DNA of 64,000 nt from Streptomyces sp. NRRL F-525 (GTDB taxonomy: Bacteria; Actinomycetota; Actinomycetes; Streptomycetales; Streptomycetaceae), in NCBI RefSeq assembly GCF_000716605.1, contig NZ_JNXE01000008.1, positions 239,487 through 303,486 on the forward strand, given 5' to 3'. Position 1 is the stretch's first letter. Every line of letters starts with the position of its first letter. This document shows, piece by piece, positions 8,730 through 17,040 of the stretch. The notes beneath the pieces are model-generated. The model was not told where the DNA came from. It was given only the letters and a program-made list of their open reading frames with translations, and did not search any database. A program made the position numbers and the translations under genes.

Positions 8730-9736
8730 CGCGACCGCCGCGCACCGCACCCGGCGGCGCCCCTGCCGTCACCCAGGCTCCGACCCGGATGGGCCTGGGC
8801 GTCCTGATGGACATGCCGTGGGGCGGCGGACGCCTCGGCAGACGCGGCATCGGCTTCGTGGAGAGCGACGACGGCGGCGGAGACATCACCGACCGGGTCC
8901 GCGCCTTCCTGCACCGCCACGGCGGCGACTTCGCCTACTCGGCCCTCGCCTTCCAGCCGCGCTCACGCGCCCGCGTACAAACGGCCGACTACGTGCGCGC
9001 GTACGACCGCTTCTTCGAGGAGCTGCCCGCCGGATCGGCCCACGCCTTCCACCAGACCGAGCTGAACATGGGCACCCCCGAGCGCTACGACCGCCGCCCG
9101 GCCGCCGAGTTCACCAACGAACTGGCCGCCCGCTACGGCTTCTCCTGGGTGGTCGAGGACCTGGGCATCTGGAGCCTGCGCGGCATACCGATGCCCTATC
9201 CGCTCCCGCCGCCGCTGACCGGACCCGGCCTGGAGATCGCCACCCGGAACGTCGCGGAGGCGGCCCGGCTGCTCGATCCGCCGCTGCATGTGGAGTTCCC
9301 CGGTTTCACCGAGGGCGGTTCGTTCGTGCTGGGGCACATGGACGCCTTCGACTACTTCGCCCGGCTGGCCGAGGACGCCGATGTGTCCGTGACGCTCGAC
9401 GTCGGTCATCTCCTCAGCTACCAGTGGCTGAGAGGACGTACCGGAAGCAGCATGTACGACGGGATCGAGGCCCTGCCCCTCACCCGGTGCCGTGAACTGC
9501 ACCTGTCGGGCTGCCAGATCGTGGGCGGCAAGTTCCGCGACCTGCACCACGGGGTCCTGCTGGACGAGCAGTTGGAGCTCACCGCGTACCTGCTGCCCCG
9601 CTGCCCGAACCTCCGCGGAGTGTCCTACGAGGACCCGATGTACCGCGAGGACGGACACCTCGTCGAGAAGTCCCGGCCCAACTACGCGCGGCTGCGGGAC
9701 CTGGTCGCCGCCTGGCAGCGCGGGGAGGCCGGGTGA
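8726..9736 (+). CDS. DUF692 / MNIO family multinuclear iron oxidative enzyme
   Basis: This 336-residue TIM-barrel-type protein belongs to the family of MbnB and TglH, iron enzymes that oxidatively rearrange residues of a precursor peptide. Probable metal ligands are H109 (AFHQTELNMG), E144/D145 (WVVEDLGIW), E190 (HVEFPGF), D225 and H228 (VTLDVGHLLSY), H259 (ELHLSGC) and E302 (GVSYEDP). Many characterised relatives act on Cys, but this precursor has none. Asp, Asn and side-chain hydroxylation substrates are also known in the family, so Asp47 or the C-terminus are candidate sites. It overlaps the genes on both sides by 4 bp, so translation is coupled to its probable partner. Confidence 0.88.
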   Translation: MTRPPRTAPGGAPAVTQAPTRMGLGVLMDMPWGGGRLGRRGIGFVESDDGGGDITDRVRAFLHRHGGDFAYSALAFQPRSRARVQTADYVRAYDRFFEELPAGSAHAFHQTELNMGTPERYDRRPAAEFTNELAARYGFSWVVEDLGIWSLRGIPMPYPLPPPLTGPGLEIATRNVAEAARLLDPPLHVEFPGFTEGGSFVLGHMDAFDYFARLAEDADVSVTLDVGHLLSYQWLRGRTGSSMYDGIEALPLTRCRELHLSGCQIVGGKFRDLHHGVLLDEQLELTAYLLPRCPNLRGVSYEDPMYREDGHLVEKSRPNYARLRDLVAAWQRGEAG

Positions 9737-10494
9737 CCACGGTGAAGCCGGGCGCGTCCCTGGACGGCGAGCAACTCACCGACCTGCTCATGCGGTTGCT
9801 GCTGGACGCGGACCTGCGGGCCCGGCTCGCCGACGAGGGCGCCGAGGCCGTGGCGGCGAATCAGGGCGAGCTGGAGTGCCTGGCCTCCGTCGACCTGGCC
9901 GAACTGGACACCACCGCACGCCGGTTGCGCTCCCAGGTGTGGCGGCCGGGCAGCGGCGGCGGCCTCGCGACCACGTTCCCCCGCAGCCTGCGTCTGCTGC
10001 GGGACGCCGGTGCCACGGAGTCGGACCTGCTCACCGGCTTCCTCGGCTCGCCGCACTTCGCCCGGTTCCGGCTGATCCCGTACACCGCCCCCGGGTTGTC
10101 GGTGGAGGAGGCGTTCGCGTCGTATCTGCTCGATGCCGCCGCCGGGTCAGGGGCGCTGCGCAACACCGTGACCCACGAGCTGATGATCGCCCTGTTCACC
10201 GCGCTGACCTGCGAGCAGCCGCTGTCGTTCGTGATCGAGGCGGAGGGAATCGTCCGCACCGACCGGGGCCACGCCGCCGTACGCGCGTACGCGGCGGCAT
10301 CCGCGGCCACCTGGGCGGCCGCCTCGGTGGAGCACTCCGCGGACGCGGAAGCCGTGCACTACGCGTACTTCACCACGTCCGCCGGGCTGGCTCACGGCGT
10401 GGTGTCCGGGCGGGTGGCGGCGGCCTTCGAGGCCGAACCATCGGACCGGCGCGAGACCGCGCGGCGGGCGCTGGCCCGTCGCGGACTGTGGTGA
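9733..10494 (+). CDS. Probable MNIO partner / peptide-recognition protein
   Basis: This 253-residue protein could not be placed in a named family. The first 70 residues are helical (LTDLLMRLLLDADLRARL..., then an LECLASVDLAELDTTARRLRSQVW segment). The middle contains FPRSLRLLRDAG and LLTGFLGSPHFARFR, and the C-terminal half is Ala-rich helices. MNIO enzymes usually work with a separately encoded partner that binds the leader, such as MbnC or TglI. The GTGA start/stop overlap with the MNIO gene suggests the same here. No cysteine-based metal site is evident. The enzymatic role is unknown. Confidence 0.6.
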   Translation: MTTVKPGASLDGEQLTDLLMRLLLDADLRARLADEGAEAVAANQGELECLASVDLAELDTTARRLRSQVWRPGSGGGLATTFPRSLRLLRDAGATESDLLTGFLGSPHFARFRLIPYTAPGLSVEEAFASYLLDAAAGSGALRNTVTHELMIALFTALTCEQPLSFVIEAEGIVRTDRGHAAVRAYAAASAATWAAASVEHSADAEAVHYAYFTTSAGLAHGVVSGRVAAAFEAEPSDRRETARRALARRGLW

Positions 10495-10511
10495 CGGGGA
10501 GAGGAACCGCC

Positions 10512-12464
10512 GTGCACATCGTGTTGGTGGACATGCCGTGGTCGTCGCTCGATGCGCCGTCCCTCGCACTCGGCATTCTCAAACGCCGGATCCTCGACGT
10601 CTTCCCCGACGGCGCGGCCGACGTCGAGGTGGTGCACGCCAACCTCGGCTTCGCCGACTGGGTGGCCGCACGCACGGAGTACGGCTTCGCGGAGTACGAG
10701 TTCTGCTCGACCTCGTACTTCTCCGGACACAGCGAGTGGATCTTCTCGGCCGCGCTCAATGGTCAACCCCGGTGGCGGGTGGCCGAGTTCACCGAGCACT
10801 TCGGCGGGAAGATGCCGGAGCACATGCTGGCCAAGGCGCTGGAACTGCACGAACTGGCGCCGCTGTTCGTGCACGAGACGGTCGCCAAGATCGCCGCCAC
10901 GGCACCGGACGTGGTCGGCTTCACCACCACGTTCGCGCAGAACGCGGCGGCCCTCGCGGCGGCCCGCAAGGTCAAGGAACTGACCCCGGACACCGTCACC
11001 GTCTTCGGCGGCGCGAACTGCGACGGCCCGCAGGGCGCCGCGCTGCACCGCAACTTCCCCCAGGTCGACTTCGTGGTGCGCGGTGAGGGCGAGATCGCGT
11101 TCCCGCGTCTGCTCGCCGCACTCCGCGACGGCGACGCCGACGGCCTGGCCACCATCCCCGGCCTGTGCCGCCGCGACGGGCACGGCCGTTCCGTTGCCCG
11201 TCCCATGGACGCCGCCCCGCTGCCCCCGGGAGCACTGGTCACCCCGGACTACGGCGACTACTTCGAGCGGCACGCGCGGTCCACCGCGGGCGGCTGGGTG
11301 GAGCCCCGGCTGGTGGTGGAAGCCTCACGCGGCTGCTGGTGGGGCGAGAAGCACCACTGCACCTTCTGCGGCCTCAACGGGTCGTTCATGGAGTTCCGCA
11401 GCAAGGACCCGCGGCGGTTCGTGGACGAGATCCTCGGCCTGGTCGAGCGCCACCGCGTGCTCGACGTATGGGTCACCGACAACATCCTCGACATGGCCTA
11501 CCTCACCTCCATGGCCCCGCTCCTCCAGGAGGCCGACTACGACCTGCGGCTGTGCTACGAGATCAAGTCGAACCTGCGCCGCGACCAGCTGGCGACGCTG
11601 TTCGCGGCGGGAGTCAGCTACGTCCAGCCCGGCGTGGAGAGCCTCAGCAGCCGGGTGCTGAAGCTGATGGACAAGGGAGTGACCGGCTGTCAGAACGTAC
11701 GGCTGCTGCGGGACGCGGAGACCACCGGGATCAACCTCAGCTGGAACTACCTCTACGGCTTCCCCGGCGAGACCGAACCGGACTACGACGAGATCGTCGA
11801 CCAGCTCCCCGCGCTGCACCACCTCGCACCGCCCGCCAACTCGACCCGCCTGAAGGTCGAGCGGTTCAGCCCCTACTTCGACCGGCCGGAACTGGGCTTC
11901 GGCGACCTGCGCCCCGCCTCGCACTACCACCACATCTACGACCTGCCGGAGCACGAACTCGCCGACCTGGTCTACATCTTCGACTCACCGAACCAGGGCA
12001 TCGCCGGCGCCTGCCTGGACCGGCTGCGCACGGCCGTCGCCGACTGGACGCTGGCGTACCCGCGCAGCCGCCTGACCCACTGCGACCTCGGCGGCCACAT
12101 CGTCCTGGTCGACACGCGGCCGGGCTTCTCCTGGCGGCTTCTCGACCTCACCGACCCGGTCGAGGTCACGGTGTTCCGGCTGCTCGACACACCGCACAGC
12201 CCGGCGGCGCTGCTGCGCAAGACCGCTGCCCGGTGCGCGGACGCGGGGGAGCCGGCCGGGGAGGTGACGGAGGAGCACCTCGCCGAGCTGCTGGCACGCT
12301 GGCGCACCCTCGGCCTGGTCTTCGCCGAGGGCGGCCAGTACGTGCAGGTCGCCCCCGCGGTCGCCAACCAGGACCTGCTGCGGCTCGACGGCACGGGCCT
12401 GCACGGCACCGGCGCGTCGCTCGTCCCCGCTCTGGCGGTCCCGGCCGGGGGAGACACCCGATGA
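10512..12464 (+). CDS. RiPP maturation radical SAM protein 1 (B12-type C-methyltransferase family)
   Basis: This 650-residue protein has a B12-binding-type N-terminal domain (MHIVLVDMPW, VVGFTTTFAQN, VFGGANCDGPQG, VVRGEGE). Its radical SAM core has the motif ASRGC275WWGEKHHC283TFC286, that is CX7CX2C, which I recognise as a signature of the RiPP-maturation subfamily annotated as C-methyltransferases. Later elements are VWVTDNILDM, YVQPGVESLSSRVLKLMDKG and WNYLYGFPGETEPDY. The C-terminal 150 residues form an additional domain (FRLLDTPHSPAALL...). GTG at 10512 has GGGGAGAGGAA upstream. The likely chemistry is methylation of an unactivated carbon of the precursor; the target residue is unknown. 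Confidence 0.9.
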   Translation: MHIVLVDMPWSSLDAPSLALGILKRRILDVFPDGAADVEVVHANLGFADWVAARTEYGFAEYEFCSTSYFSGHSEWIFSAALNGQPRWRVAEFTEHFGGKMPEHMLAKALELHELAPLFVHETVAKIAATAPDVVGFTTTFAQNAAALAAARKVKELTPDTVTVFGGANCDGPQGAALHRNFPQVDFVVRGEGEIAFPRLLAALRDGDADGLATIPGLCRRDGHGRSVARPMDAAPLPPGALVTPDYGDYFERHARSTAGGWVEPRLVVEASRGCWWGEKHHCTFCGLNGSFMEFRSKDPRRFVDEILGLVERHRVLDVWVTDNILDMAYLTSMAPLLQEADYDLRLCYEIKSNLRRDQLATLFAAGVSYVQPGVESLSSRVLKLMDKGVTGCQNVRLLRDAETTGINLSWNYLYGFPGETEPDYDEIVDQLPALHHLAPPANSTRLKVERFSPYFDRPELGFGDLRPASHYHHIYDLPEHELADLVYIFDSPNQGIAGACLDRLRTAVADWTLAYPRSRLTHCDLGGHIVLVDTRPGFSWRLLDLTDPVEVTVFRLLDTPHSPAALLRKTAARCADAGEPAGEVTEEHLAELLARWRTLGLVFAEGGQYVQVAPAVANQDLLRLDGTGLHGTGASLVPALAVPAGGDTR

Positions 12465-13108
12465 GGCCGGAGCTGACGCTGTGGAAGGACCGCGATCCGG
12501 CGGCCATGCTCCTGCCGGGCATGCGCTGCGGCACCCTCGACGGACCGCCGGACGACCCGGTGGCCGCCGTCGCGCAACTCGCGTCCGCCGGCGTCCAGTT
12601 CGCCCAGGTGCACGAGCCCGTGGACCTCACCGATCCGGACGGCTCGTCCGCGGTCGCGGTCCTCCTCCTCGTCCGGGAACTCACCAGCCACGGCATCGCG
12701 GTGGACTGGACCCTGCGCATGGCCGACCCGGCCCAGTGGCGGGCGCTGAGTCATCTGCATCCACCGGCGGGCATCCACCGCGGCTCCACGGGAGCGGAGA
12801 ACGAGGAACACGTGGTCGCCGCGTGGCGCAGCTCCTTCCACATCGCGAAGTGCGGCTACCGCCGGGGTCCCGGTTTCCTGGAGATCCGCGACCACCGCTG
12901 GGGATCCTTCCGGCGGCTGGTCGTCCAGGCACCCCGGAGCACGGCGTTCCAGGGGCTGTTGGACGGCGTTCCGGTGGTCGCGTCGGCGTCGACGGAGCGG
13001 GTCCTGGAGCGTCACCTGCGCGAGAACCTGGTCCATCGCGCCGGGCGCCACCTCTGGTGGACGCCGTACCGCCTACGACGCTGGCCGCTCAGCACGACGA
13101 TCCCGTAG
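12461..13108 (+). CDS. DUF5825 family protein
   Basis: A 215-residue protein whose ATG overlaps the stop of the preceding radical SAM gene (ATGA). It starts LTLWKDRDPAAMLLPGM. It carries a CGYRRGPGFLEIRDHRWGSF segment typical of the DUF5825 proteins found next to RiPP maturation radical SAM protein 1. The biochemical role is unknown; steady pairing suggests an accessory or recognition function. The last 36 bp overlap the 3' end of the convergent sulfotransferase gene. Confidence 0.75.
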   Translation: MRPELTLWKDRDPAAMLLPGMRCGTLDGPPDDPVAAVAQLASAGVQFAQVHEPVDLTDPDGSSAVAVLLLVRELTSHGIAVDWTLRMADPAQWRALSHLHPPAGIHRGSTGAENEEHVVAAWRSSFHIAKCGYRRGPGFLEIRDHRWGSFRRLVVQAPRSTAFQGLLDGVPVVASASTERVLERHLRENLVHRAGRHLWWTPYRLRRWPLSTTIP

Positions 13109-13840
13109 GAACCGCTCGACCCACTCCTCCGTCAACTCGTCGGCCTGACGCCTGATCCCCGGAGCGGGCACCGAGGAGGGCGCGCCGACACCGAGGAAGT
13201 CGAGACAACTCAGCAGGCCTGCCTCGTAGTTCGTGACCATGTCCTCGTAGACGACGGTGTGCGGGACGACCTCGTGGCGCTCGAAGTAGTCCTCCCAGAC
13301 GGACGCGTCGCGGTCGAGCATCCGCAGATGCCGGAGGACCTCCTCGTACCGGTATCGGGGAGCGGTGCGTGCGGTGCCCTCCGGCAGGAAGGTCCCGTCG
13401 AGGATCCACACACCGGTCTGCTCGGCCATGGTGTACGACACGGCCTGCCGCAACCGGTCCCCGCGCTGGATCCAGATGTACCGGGGTGCCTGGAGGATGT
13501 CGTACGGGTCGACCTCCAGGCCGGCGAGGTGCCCCGCGTGGATCCGCAGCCCGAACACGCCGTTGGGACTGGTCCGGTACGTCATCAGCCGCCGCACATA
13601 GCCCGCCGCCAACTCCTGCGGATCATCGGAGTCGAATCCCCACCGCTCGAAGTAGTCCAGCACGAAGGCGTCGGCGAAGTAGTCCTCGGCGAAGCCGGCC
13701 AGCCCGGTGTGCCACAGGGCGCGGGCGAGCATGTTGCTGCCGCACCGGGGTGTCGACGCGAGCACGTAACGCACCGGCGGCAGACCGGTGAAGGGCGGGA
13801 AGTCGAACTCCGGACCGTTGGTCCGATAGCGCAGCACCAT
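13073..13840 (-). CDS. Stf0-type sulfotransferase
   Basis: This 255-residue PAPS-dependent sulfotransferase has the 5'-phosphosulfate loop YVLASTPRCGSNMLARAL near residue 30. The 3'-phosphate motif is IWIQRGDRLRQAVSYTMAEQTGVW, and VVYEDM is also seen. The Stf0 archetype sulfates trehalose. Here the gene abuts the RiPP operon tail to tail with an overlap of 36 bp, so sulfation of a precursor Tyr or of a hydroxyl made by the MNIO is possible. Membership in the cluster is inferred from position only. The ATG at 13840 has no strong ribosome binding site. Confidence 0.82.
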   Translation of the reverse strand: MVLRYRTNGPEFDFPPFTGLPPVRYVLASTPRCGSNMLARALWHTGLAGFAEDYFADAFVLDYFERWGFDSDDPQELAAGYVRRLMTYRTSPNGVFGLRIHAGHLAGLEVDPYDILQAPRYIWIQRGDRLRQAVSYTMAEQTGVWILDGTFLPEGTARTAPRYRYEEVLRHLRMLDRDASVWEDYFERHEVVPHTVVYEDMVTNYEAGLLSCLDFLGVGAPSSVPAPGIRRQADELTEEWVERFLRDRRAERPAS

Positions 13841-13935
13841 GAGAACAGCTTCGTGTCGGGGGCCGGTGGATGTCGAGATCGTCGCGATGGCTCCGTCCCC
13901 GGGGCAGATGGCGACGACTTCCCTGGAGGACGGCT

Positions 13936-14433
13936 ATGCGAGCGAGTGAGATCACCGAGATCCTGGACCGGCCGGTCAGCCGGGAGCTGCTGGCGCGTGA
14001 CGTGACCCGGCTGGCGTACATCGCCAAGGACGGCACGCCCCGGAACATCCCGATCGCGTTCACCTGGAACGGCTCGGAGATCGTCATGTGTACGACGAAG
14101 AACGCCCCGAAGCTCCCGGCCCTGCGGGAAAACCCCATGGTCGCGCTGACGATCGACACCGAGGTGCATCCGCCCAGGATCCTGCTGATCCGAGGTCGGG
14201 CGGAGCTGGATGTCGTGGACGGCATCCCGGAGGAGTACCTGCGGATGAACGGCTCCTACGAGATGACGCCCGAGCAGCGGGTCGCGTGGGAGGCCGAGGT
14301 CCGCTCGCTCTACGACGGCATGGTCCGGATCGTGGTGACGCCGACGTGGGTGAAGCTGATCGACTTCGAGACGACCCTGCCGAGCGCGGTCGAGGAACTG
14401 GTCAGGCGACGGGCCGAGCGCCAGCACGCCTGA
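13936..14433 (+). CDS. Pyridoxamine-phosphate-oxidase-fold (PPOX) flavin/F420-binding protein
   Basis: A 165-residue split-barrel protein. The segments LARDVTRLAYIAKDGTPRNIPIAFTWNGSEIVM, TKNAPKLPALRENPMVALTID and PPRILLIRGRAEL are typical of the PPOX family. Such proteins bind FMN, F420 or haem and reduce small substrates. GGAGGA precedes the ATG by 5 nt. The neighbouring convergent gene is an F420-type NADP oxidoreductase relative, which makes an F420-linked role attractive but unproven. Confidence 0.82.
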   Translation: MRASEITEILDRPVSRELLARDVTRLAYIAKDGTPRNIPIAFTWNGSEIVMCTTKNAPKLPALRENPMVALTIDTEVHPPRILLIRGRAELDVVDGIPEEYLRMNGSYEMTPEQRVAWEAEVRSLYDGMVRIVVTPTWVKLIDFETTLPSAVEELVRRRAERQHA

Positions 14434-14459
14434 TCATCGCGGGCGGCGCCGTGCGCGGA

Positions 14460-15056
14460 TCAGCGGGCGATCGAGATCGCGAAGGGCGCGAATCCGCCGG
14501 CCCGGATCACGTGCGGTACGAAGAGGATCGCGGCCTCGACGGCGCGGGCGGTCTCGATCCCGCCGAGGTCCGTGATCCACTCCTGCTGCCAGCCGAGGTC
14601 CAGGAGAAGTCCGCGCACGATCTGCTTGGCCTCCGGGTCCGTGCCGGAGAGAAACGCGGTGGGCGGCTGCGCGAGCGTGGTGGGCGCGGTCATCACGGAA
14701 TGAAGCATCGTGTTGAGCGTCTTGACGACGAGCGTCTCGGGCAGCGCCTCCTGGAGCCGCTCCGCGAGACTTGACCCGGGGTAGAGCAGATCGGCGGGCA
14801 GTCCGTCCGGTCCGTCGACGGTGGCGTTCGAGACGTCCACGAGGATCTTGCCCCGCAACTCCGCGCGCAGTGCGGCGAGTCTCTCCAGCGAGCCGGCGCC
14901 CGGTGTGGCGTTGATGACGATGCTCGCTGTCCGTACGGCGTCGGCGGCTGCGCCCGGCGAGCGGGTCGCCACGGTCACCTCGTGCCCGGCCCGGGTGAGG
15001 GCGGTGGCCAGTCCGCCACCGACGCGGCCGCCGCCAAGAACGGTGATGTCACTCAT
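14460..15056 (-). CDS. NADPH:F420 reductase-like NAD(P)-binding protein
   Basis: A 198-residue Rossmann protein with GGGRVGGGLATALTRAGHEVTVATRS at the N-terminus, then VINATPG, ILVDVSNATVDGPDG, LVVKTLNTM and FLSGTDPEAKQIVRGLLLDLGW. This is the pattern of F420-dependent NADP oxidoreductase (Fno-like) proteins. A ribosome binding site AGGAGG lies 11 nt upstream of the ATG. It is transcribed behind the inositol-phosphatase-like gene (41-bp gap), likely as an operon controlled by the divergent LysR protein. Confidence 0.78.
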   Translation of the reverse strand: MSDITVLGGGRVGGGLATALTRAGHEVTVATRSPGAAADAVRTASIVINATPGAGSLERLAALRAELRGKILVDVSNATVDGPDGLPADLLYPGSSLAERLQEALPETLVVKTLNTMLHSVMTAPTTLAQPPTAFLSGTDPEAKQIVRGLLLDLGWQQEWITDLGGIETARAVEAAILFVPHVIRAGGFAPFAISIAR

Positions 15057-15097
15057 GCTGATCCGGTCCTCCTGGTCGTTGTGTCTCTCGAAAGCGT

Positions 15098-15937
15098 TCA
15101 GTGCGCGGCGGGGGAGAGCGTGGCGACCGCGTCGGCGTGCACATCGGGTGCGGCGGCCAGGAAACTCTCGCTCTCCGGAGTCCAGGGGCGGCCCTCGACG
15201 TCGGTGACCCGTCCGCCGGCCTCGGTGACGAGCAGGGCCCCGGGCAGCAGGTCCGCGCGGGCTCCGGCGAACTGCCAGAAGGCCTCGATCCGGCCGGCGG
15301 CGACATTCACCAGGTGCAGGGTGGCGGGTACGGACGTCCGCACCACGAGCGCGCCGACGAGCATCTCGGTGATCGACGCGCCGACGCGCCGCACGACCTT
15401 CTCGTCCTCGTCCGGCCTTGCCTGGCTCGTGGCGACGATGCTCAGACCGAGTTCCGGGGTCCGGGACACGCGCAGCGGCCGGCCGTCGAGGTGAGCGCCG
15501 GCGCCCGCGAGCGCGGTGTACGTCTCGCCGGTCAGCGGCAGGTGGACCACGGTGAGCACCGGCCGGTTGTCACGCACGAGGGTCGCGGTCACCGCCCACT
15601 CCGGCAGGCCGTGCAGATGGTTGACGTTGCCTTCGGCCGGATCCACCACCCACCATTCGCCGGCCGGGAGGGCGCCGCCCGCCAACTCCTCCTCCACCCA
15701 GCGGGCGTTGGGGCGCAGGGACGTGAGGCGGGGGCGCAGGATGTCGAGGACCGTGTCGTCGTTCCCGGCGAGCGCGCGCATCAGCTCTTCGCGGCTCCGG
15801 TAGGGGACCACGTCCCCGAAGCGGTCCCGCAGAGCCGCACCCGCCGTACGTACGGCGATCTCGGTCTGGGCGAGCAGGTCGGCGTCGGAGGCGACGGAGG
15901 CTGTGGTGGTGCCGGTGTTCCGCATCGATTCGGGCAT
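15098..15937 (-). CDS. Inositol monophosphatase family protein with atypical metal motif
   Basis: This 279-residue protein has the overall order of the Mg-dependent phosphatase family: EEELAGG, a GEWWVVDPAEGNVNHLHGLPEW segment, and a late ARADLLPGALLVTEAGG. The canonical DPIDGT motif, which supplies two metal-binding Asp and a Thr, reads DPAEGN here. The W-D of the third metal site reads A-D. Activity may be altered or the substrate different. GGGAG lies 7 nt before the ATG. It heads a two-gene unit divergent from the LysR regulator. Confidence 0.75.
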   Translation of the reverse strand: MPESMRNTGTTTASVASDADLLAQTEIAVRTAGAALRDRFGDVVPYRSREELMRALAGNDDTVLDILRPRLTSLRPNARWVEEELAGGALPAGEWWVVDPAEGNVNHLHGLPEWAVTATLVRDNRPVLTVVHLPLTGETYTALAGAGAHLDGRPLRVSRTPELGLSIVATSQARPDEDEKVVRRVGASITEMLVGALVVRTSVPATLHLVNVAAGRIEAFWQFAGARADLLPGALLVTEAGGRVTDVEGRPWTPESESFLAAAPDVHADAVATLSPAAH

Positions 15938-16040
15938 GGCGGTACTCCCATCTGAGCAGGGGGTTTGAGGTCGACCGGGCGAGAACCGAGTCCGTCCTTG
16001 CCCGCAGTTCGAAGGTAGGAGAGGCCATCGTTAACAGCAA

Positions 16041-16064
16041 GTGCATGTGAAGCACGGCTAGGAT
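16041..16064 (+). promoter_or_regulatory. LysR-type T-N11-A box and -10 of the LysR gene
   Basis: GTGC-N7-GCAC (16041-16055) contains a T-N11-A core. It is followed by a perfect TAGGAT -10 (16059-16064). The ATG at 16072 lies 7 nt after the -10, pointing to a leaderless transcript. Confidence 0.55.
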
Positions 16065-16071
16065 GACTCCC

Positions 16072-16995
16072 ATGCAACTGGACCTGAATCTGCTCGCCGC
16101 GCTCGACGCCCTGCTGGAGGAGGGCAGCGTGGCCGGCGCCGCCGACCGCCTGCATGTCACCGCCCCCGCGATGAGCCGCAGCCTCGGCCGGATCCGGCGT
16201 ACGACGGGGGATCAGATCCTGGTGCGCACCGGACGCACGATGACCCCGACGCCGTACGCGATCGCCGTGCGGGAACAGGTGCACGACCTGCTCCAGCAGG
16301 TCCGGGGTGTGCTGGCGCCGAGCCGTGAACTCGACCTGGCGACGCTCGAACGCACCTTCACGCTCCGCTGGCACGACGCGCTGGTCGCCCTCAGCGGGCC
16401 CGCGCTGCTGACCGCCGTGCGCGAGCAGGCTCCCGGCGTGCGGCTGCGCTTCATCGCGGAATCGAGCATCGACACACCCGAGTTGCGCCGCGGCGAGGTC
16501 GACCTCGCCGCGAACGCCGACCGCCCGACCGCACCCGAGATCCACGCCGACCGGGTGGCCGAGACCCAGCAGGTCGTCGTCGTACGGCGAGGGCATCCGC
16601 TCACCCGCGTCAAGACCGTCACCGCCGTGCGGTACGCCGCGGCGGACCACGTCAGCGTCTCGCGGCGCGGCAGGCTCGCAAACCGCCTCGACGACGGTCT
16701 CGCGAGCCTCGGTCTCACGCGACGCGTGGTGGTCACCGCCCCCACGGAGAGCGCCGCGTTCGAGTTCGCGCGGGGTTCCGATCTCGTCGTCACCGCCCCC
16801 GAGTCCACGGCGCGTTCGGCCGCCGTAGACCTCGGCATGGTCCAACTCCCGCTCCCGTTCGACCTTCCACCGGCCACGGTCTACCTGTCGTGGCATCAGC
16901 GCTACGACACCGACCCCGCACACATCTGGCTACGAGACCTGGCGCGGACCGCGTTGACCGGTGCGATGAGCGGGGAGGGTCGGACGGGACGGTGA
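16072..16995 (+). CDS. LysR family transcriptional regulator
   Basis: A 307-residue regulator. The N-terminal winged helix-turn-helix reads MQLDLNLLAALDALLEEGSVAGAADRLHVTAPAMSRSLGRIR. It is followed by a two-lobed substrate-binding domain (TFTLRWHDALVALSGPALL..., VAETQQVVVVRRGHPL). ATG 16072 is preferred to 16063 because it fits the LysR N-terminus and the position of the TAGGAT box. It is divergent from the phosphatase-like/F420-reductase-like pair, its probable targets. The inducer is unknown. Confidence 0.88.
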   Translation: MQLDLNLLAALDALLEEGSVAGAADRLHVTAPAMSRSLGRIRRTTGDQILVRTGRTMTPTPYAIAVREQVHDLLQQVRGVLAPSRELDLATLERTFTLRWHDALVALSGPALLTAVREQAPGVRLRFIAESSIDTPELRRGEVDLAANADRPTAPEIHADRVAETQQVVVVRRGHPLTRVKTVTAVRYAAADHVSVSRRGRLANRLDDGLASLGLTRRVVVTAPTESAAFEFARGSDLVVTAPESTARSAAVDLGMVQLPLPFDLPPATVYLSWHQRYDTDPAHIWLRDLARTALTGAMSGEGRTGR

Positions 16996-17040
16996 GACCC
17001 CGGCGGCCTCACCGATCGGAACGCCGGTGACCTCGTGGGC

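Noticed and set aside
9492..10511. N-terminal extension of the second radical SAM gene
   Set aside because: The frame is open upstream but overlaps two real genes. The family start MHIVLVDMPW at GTG 10512 has a strong ribosome binding site.
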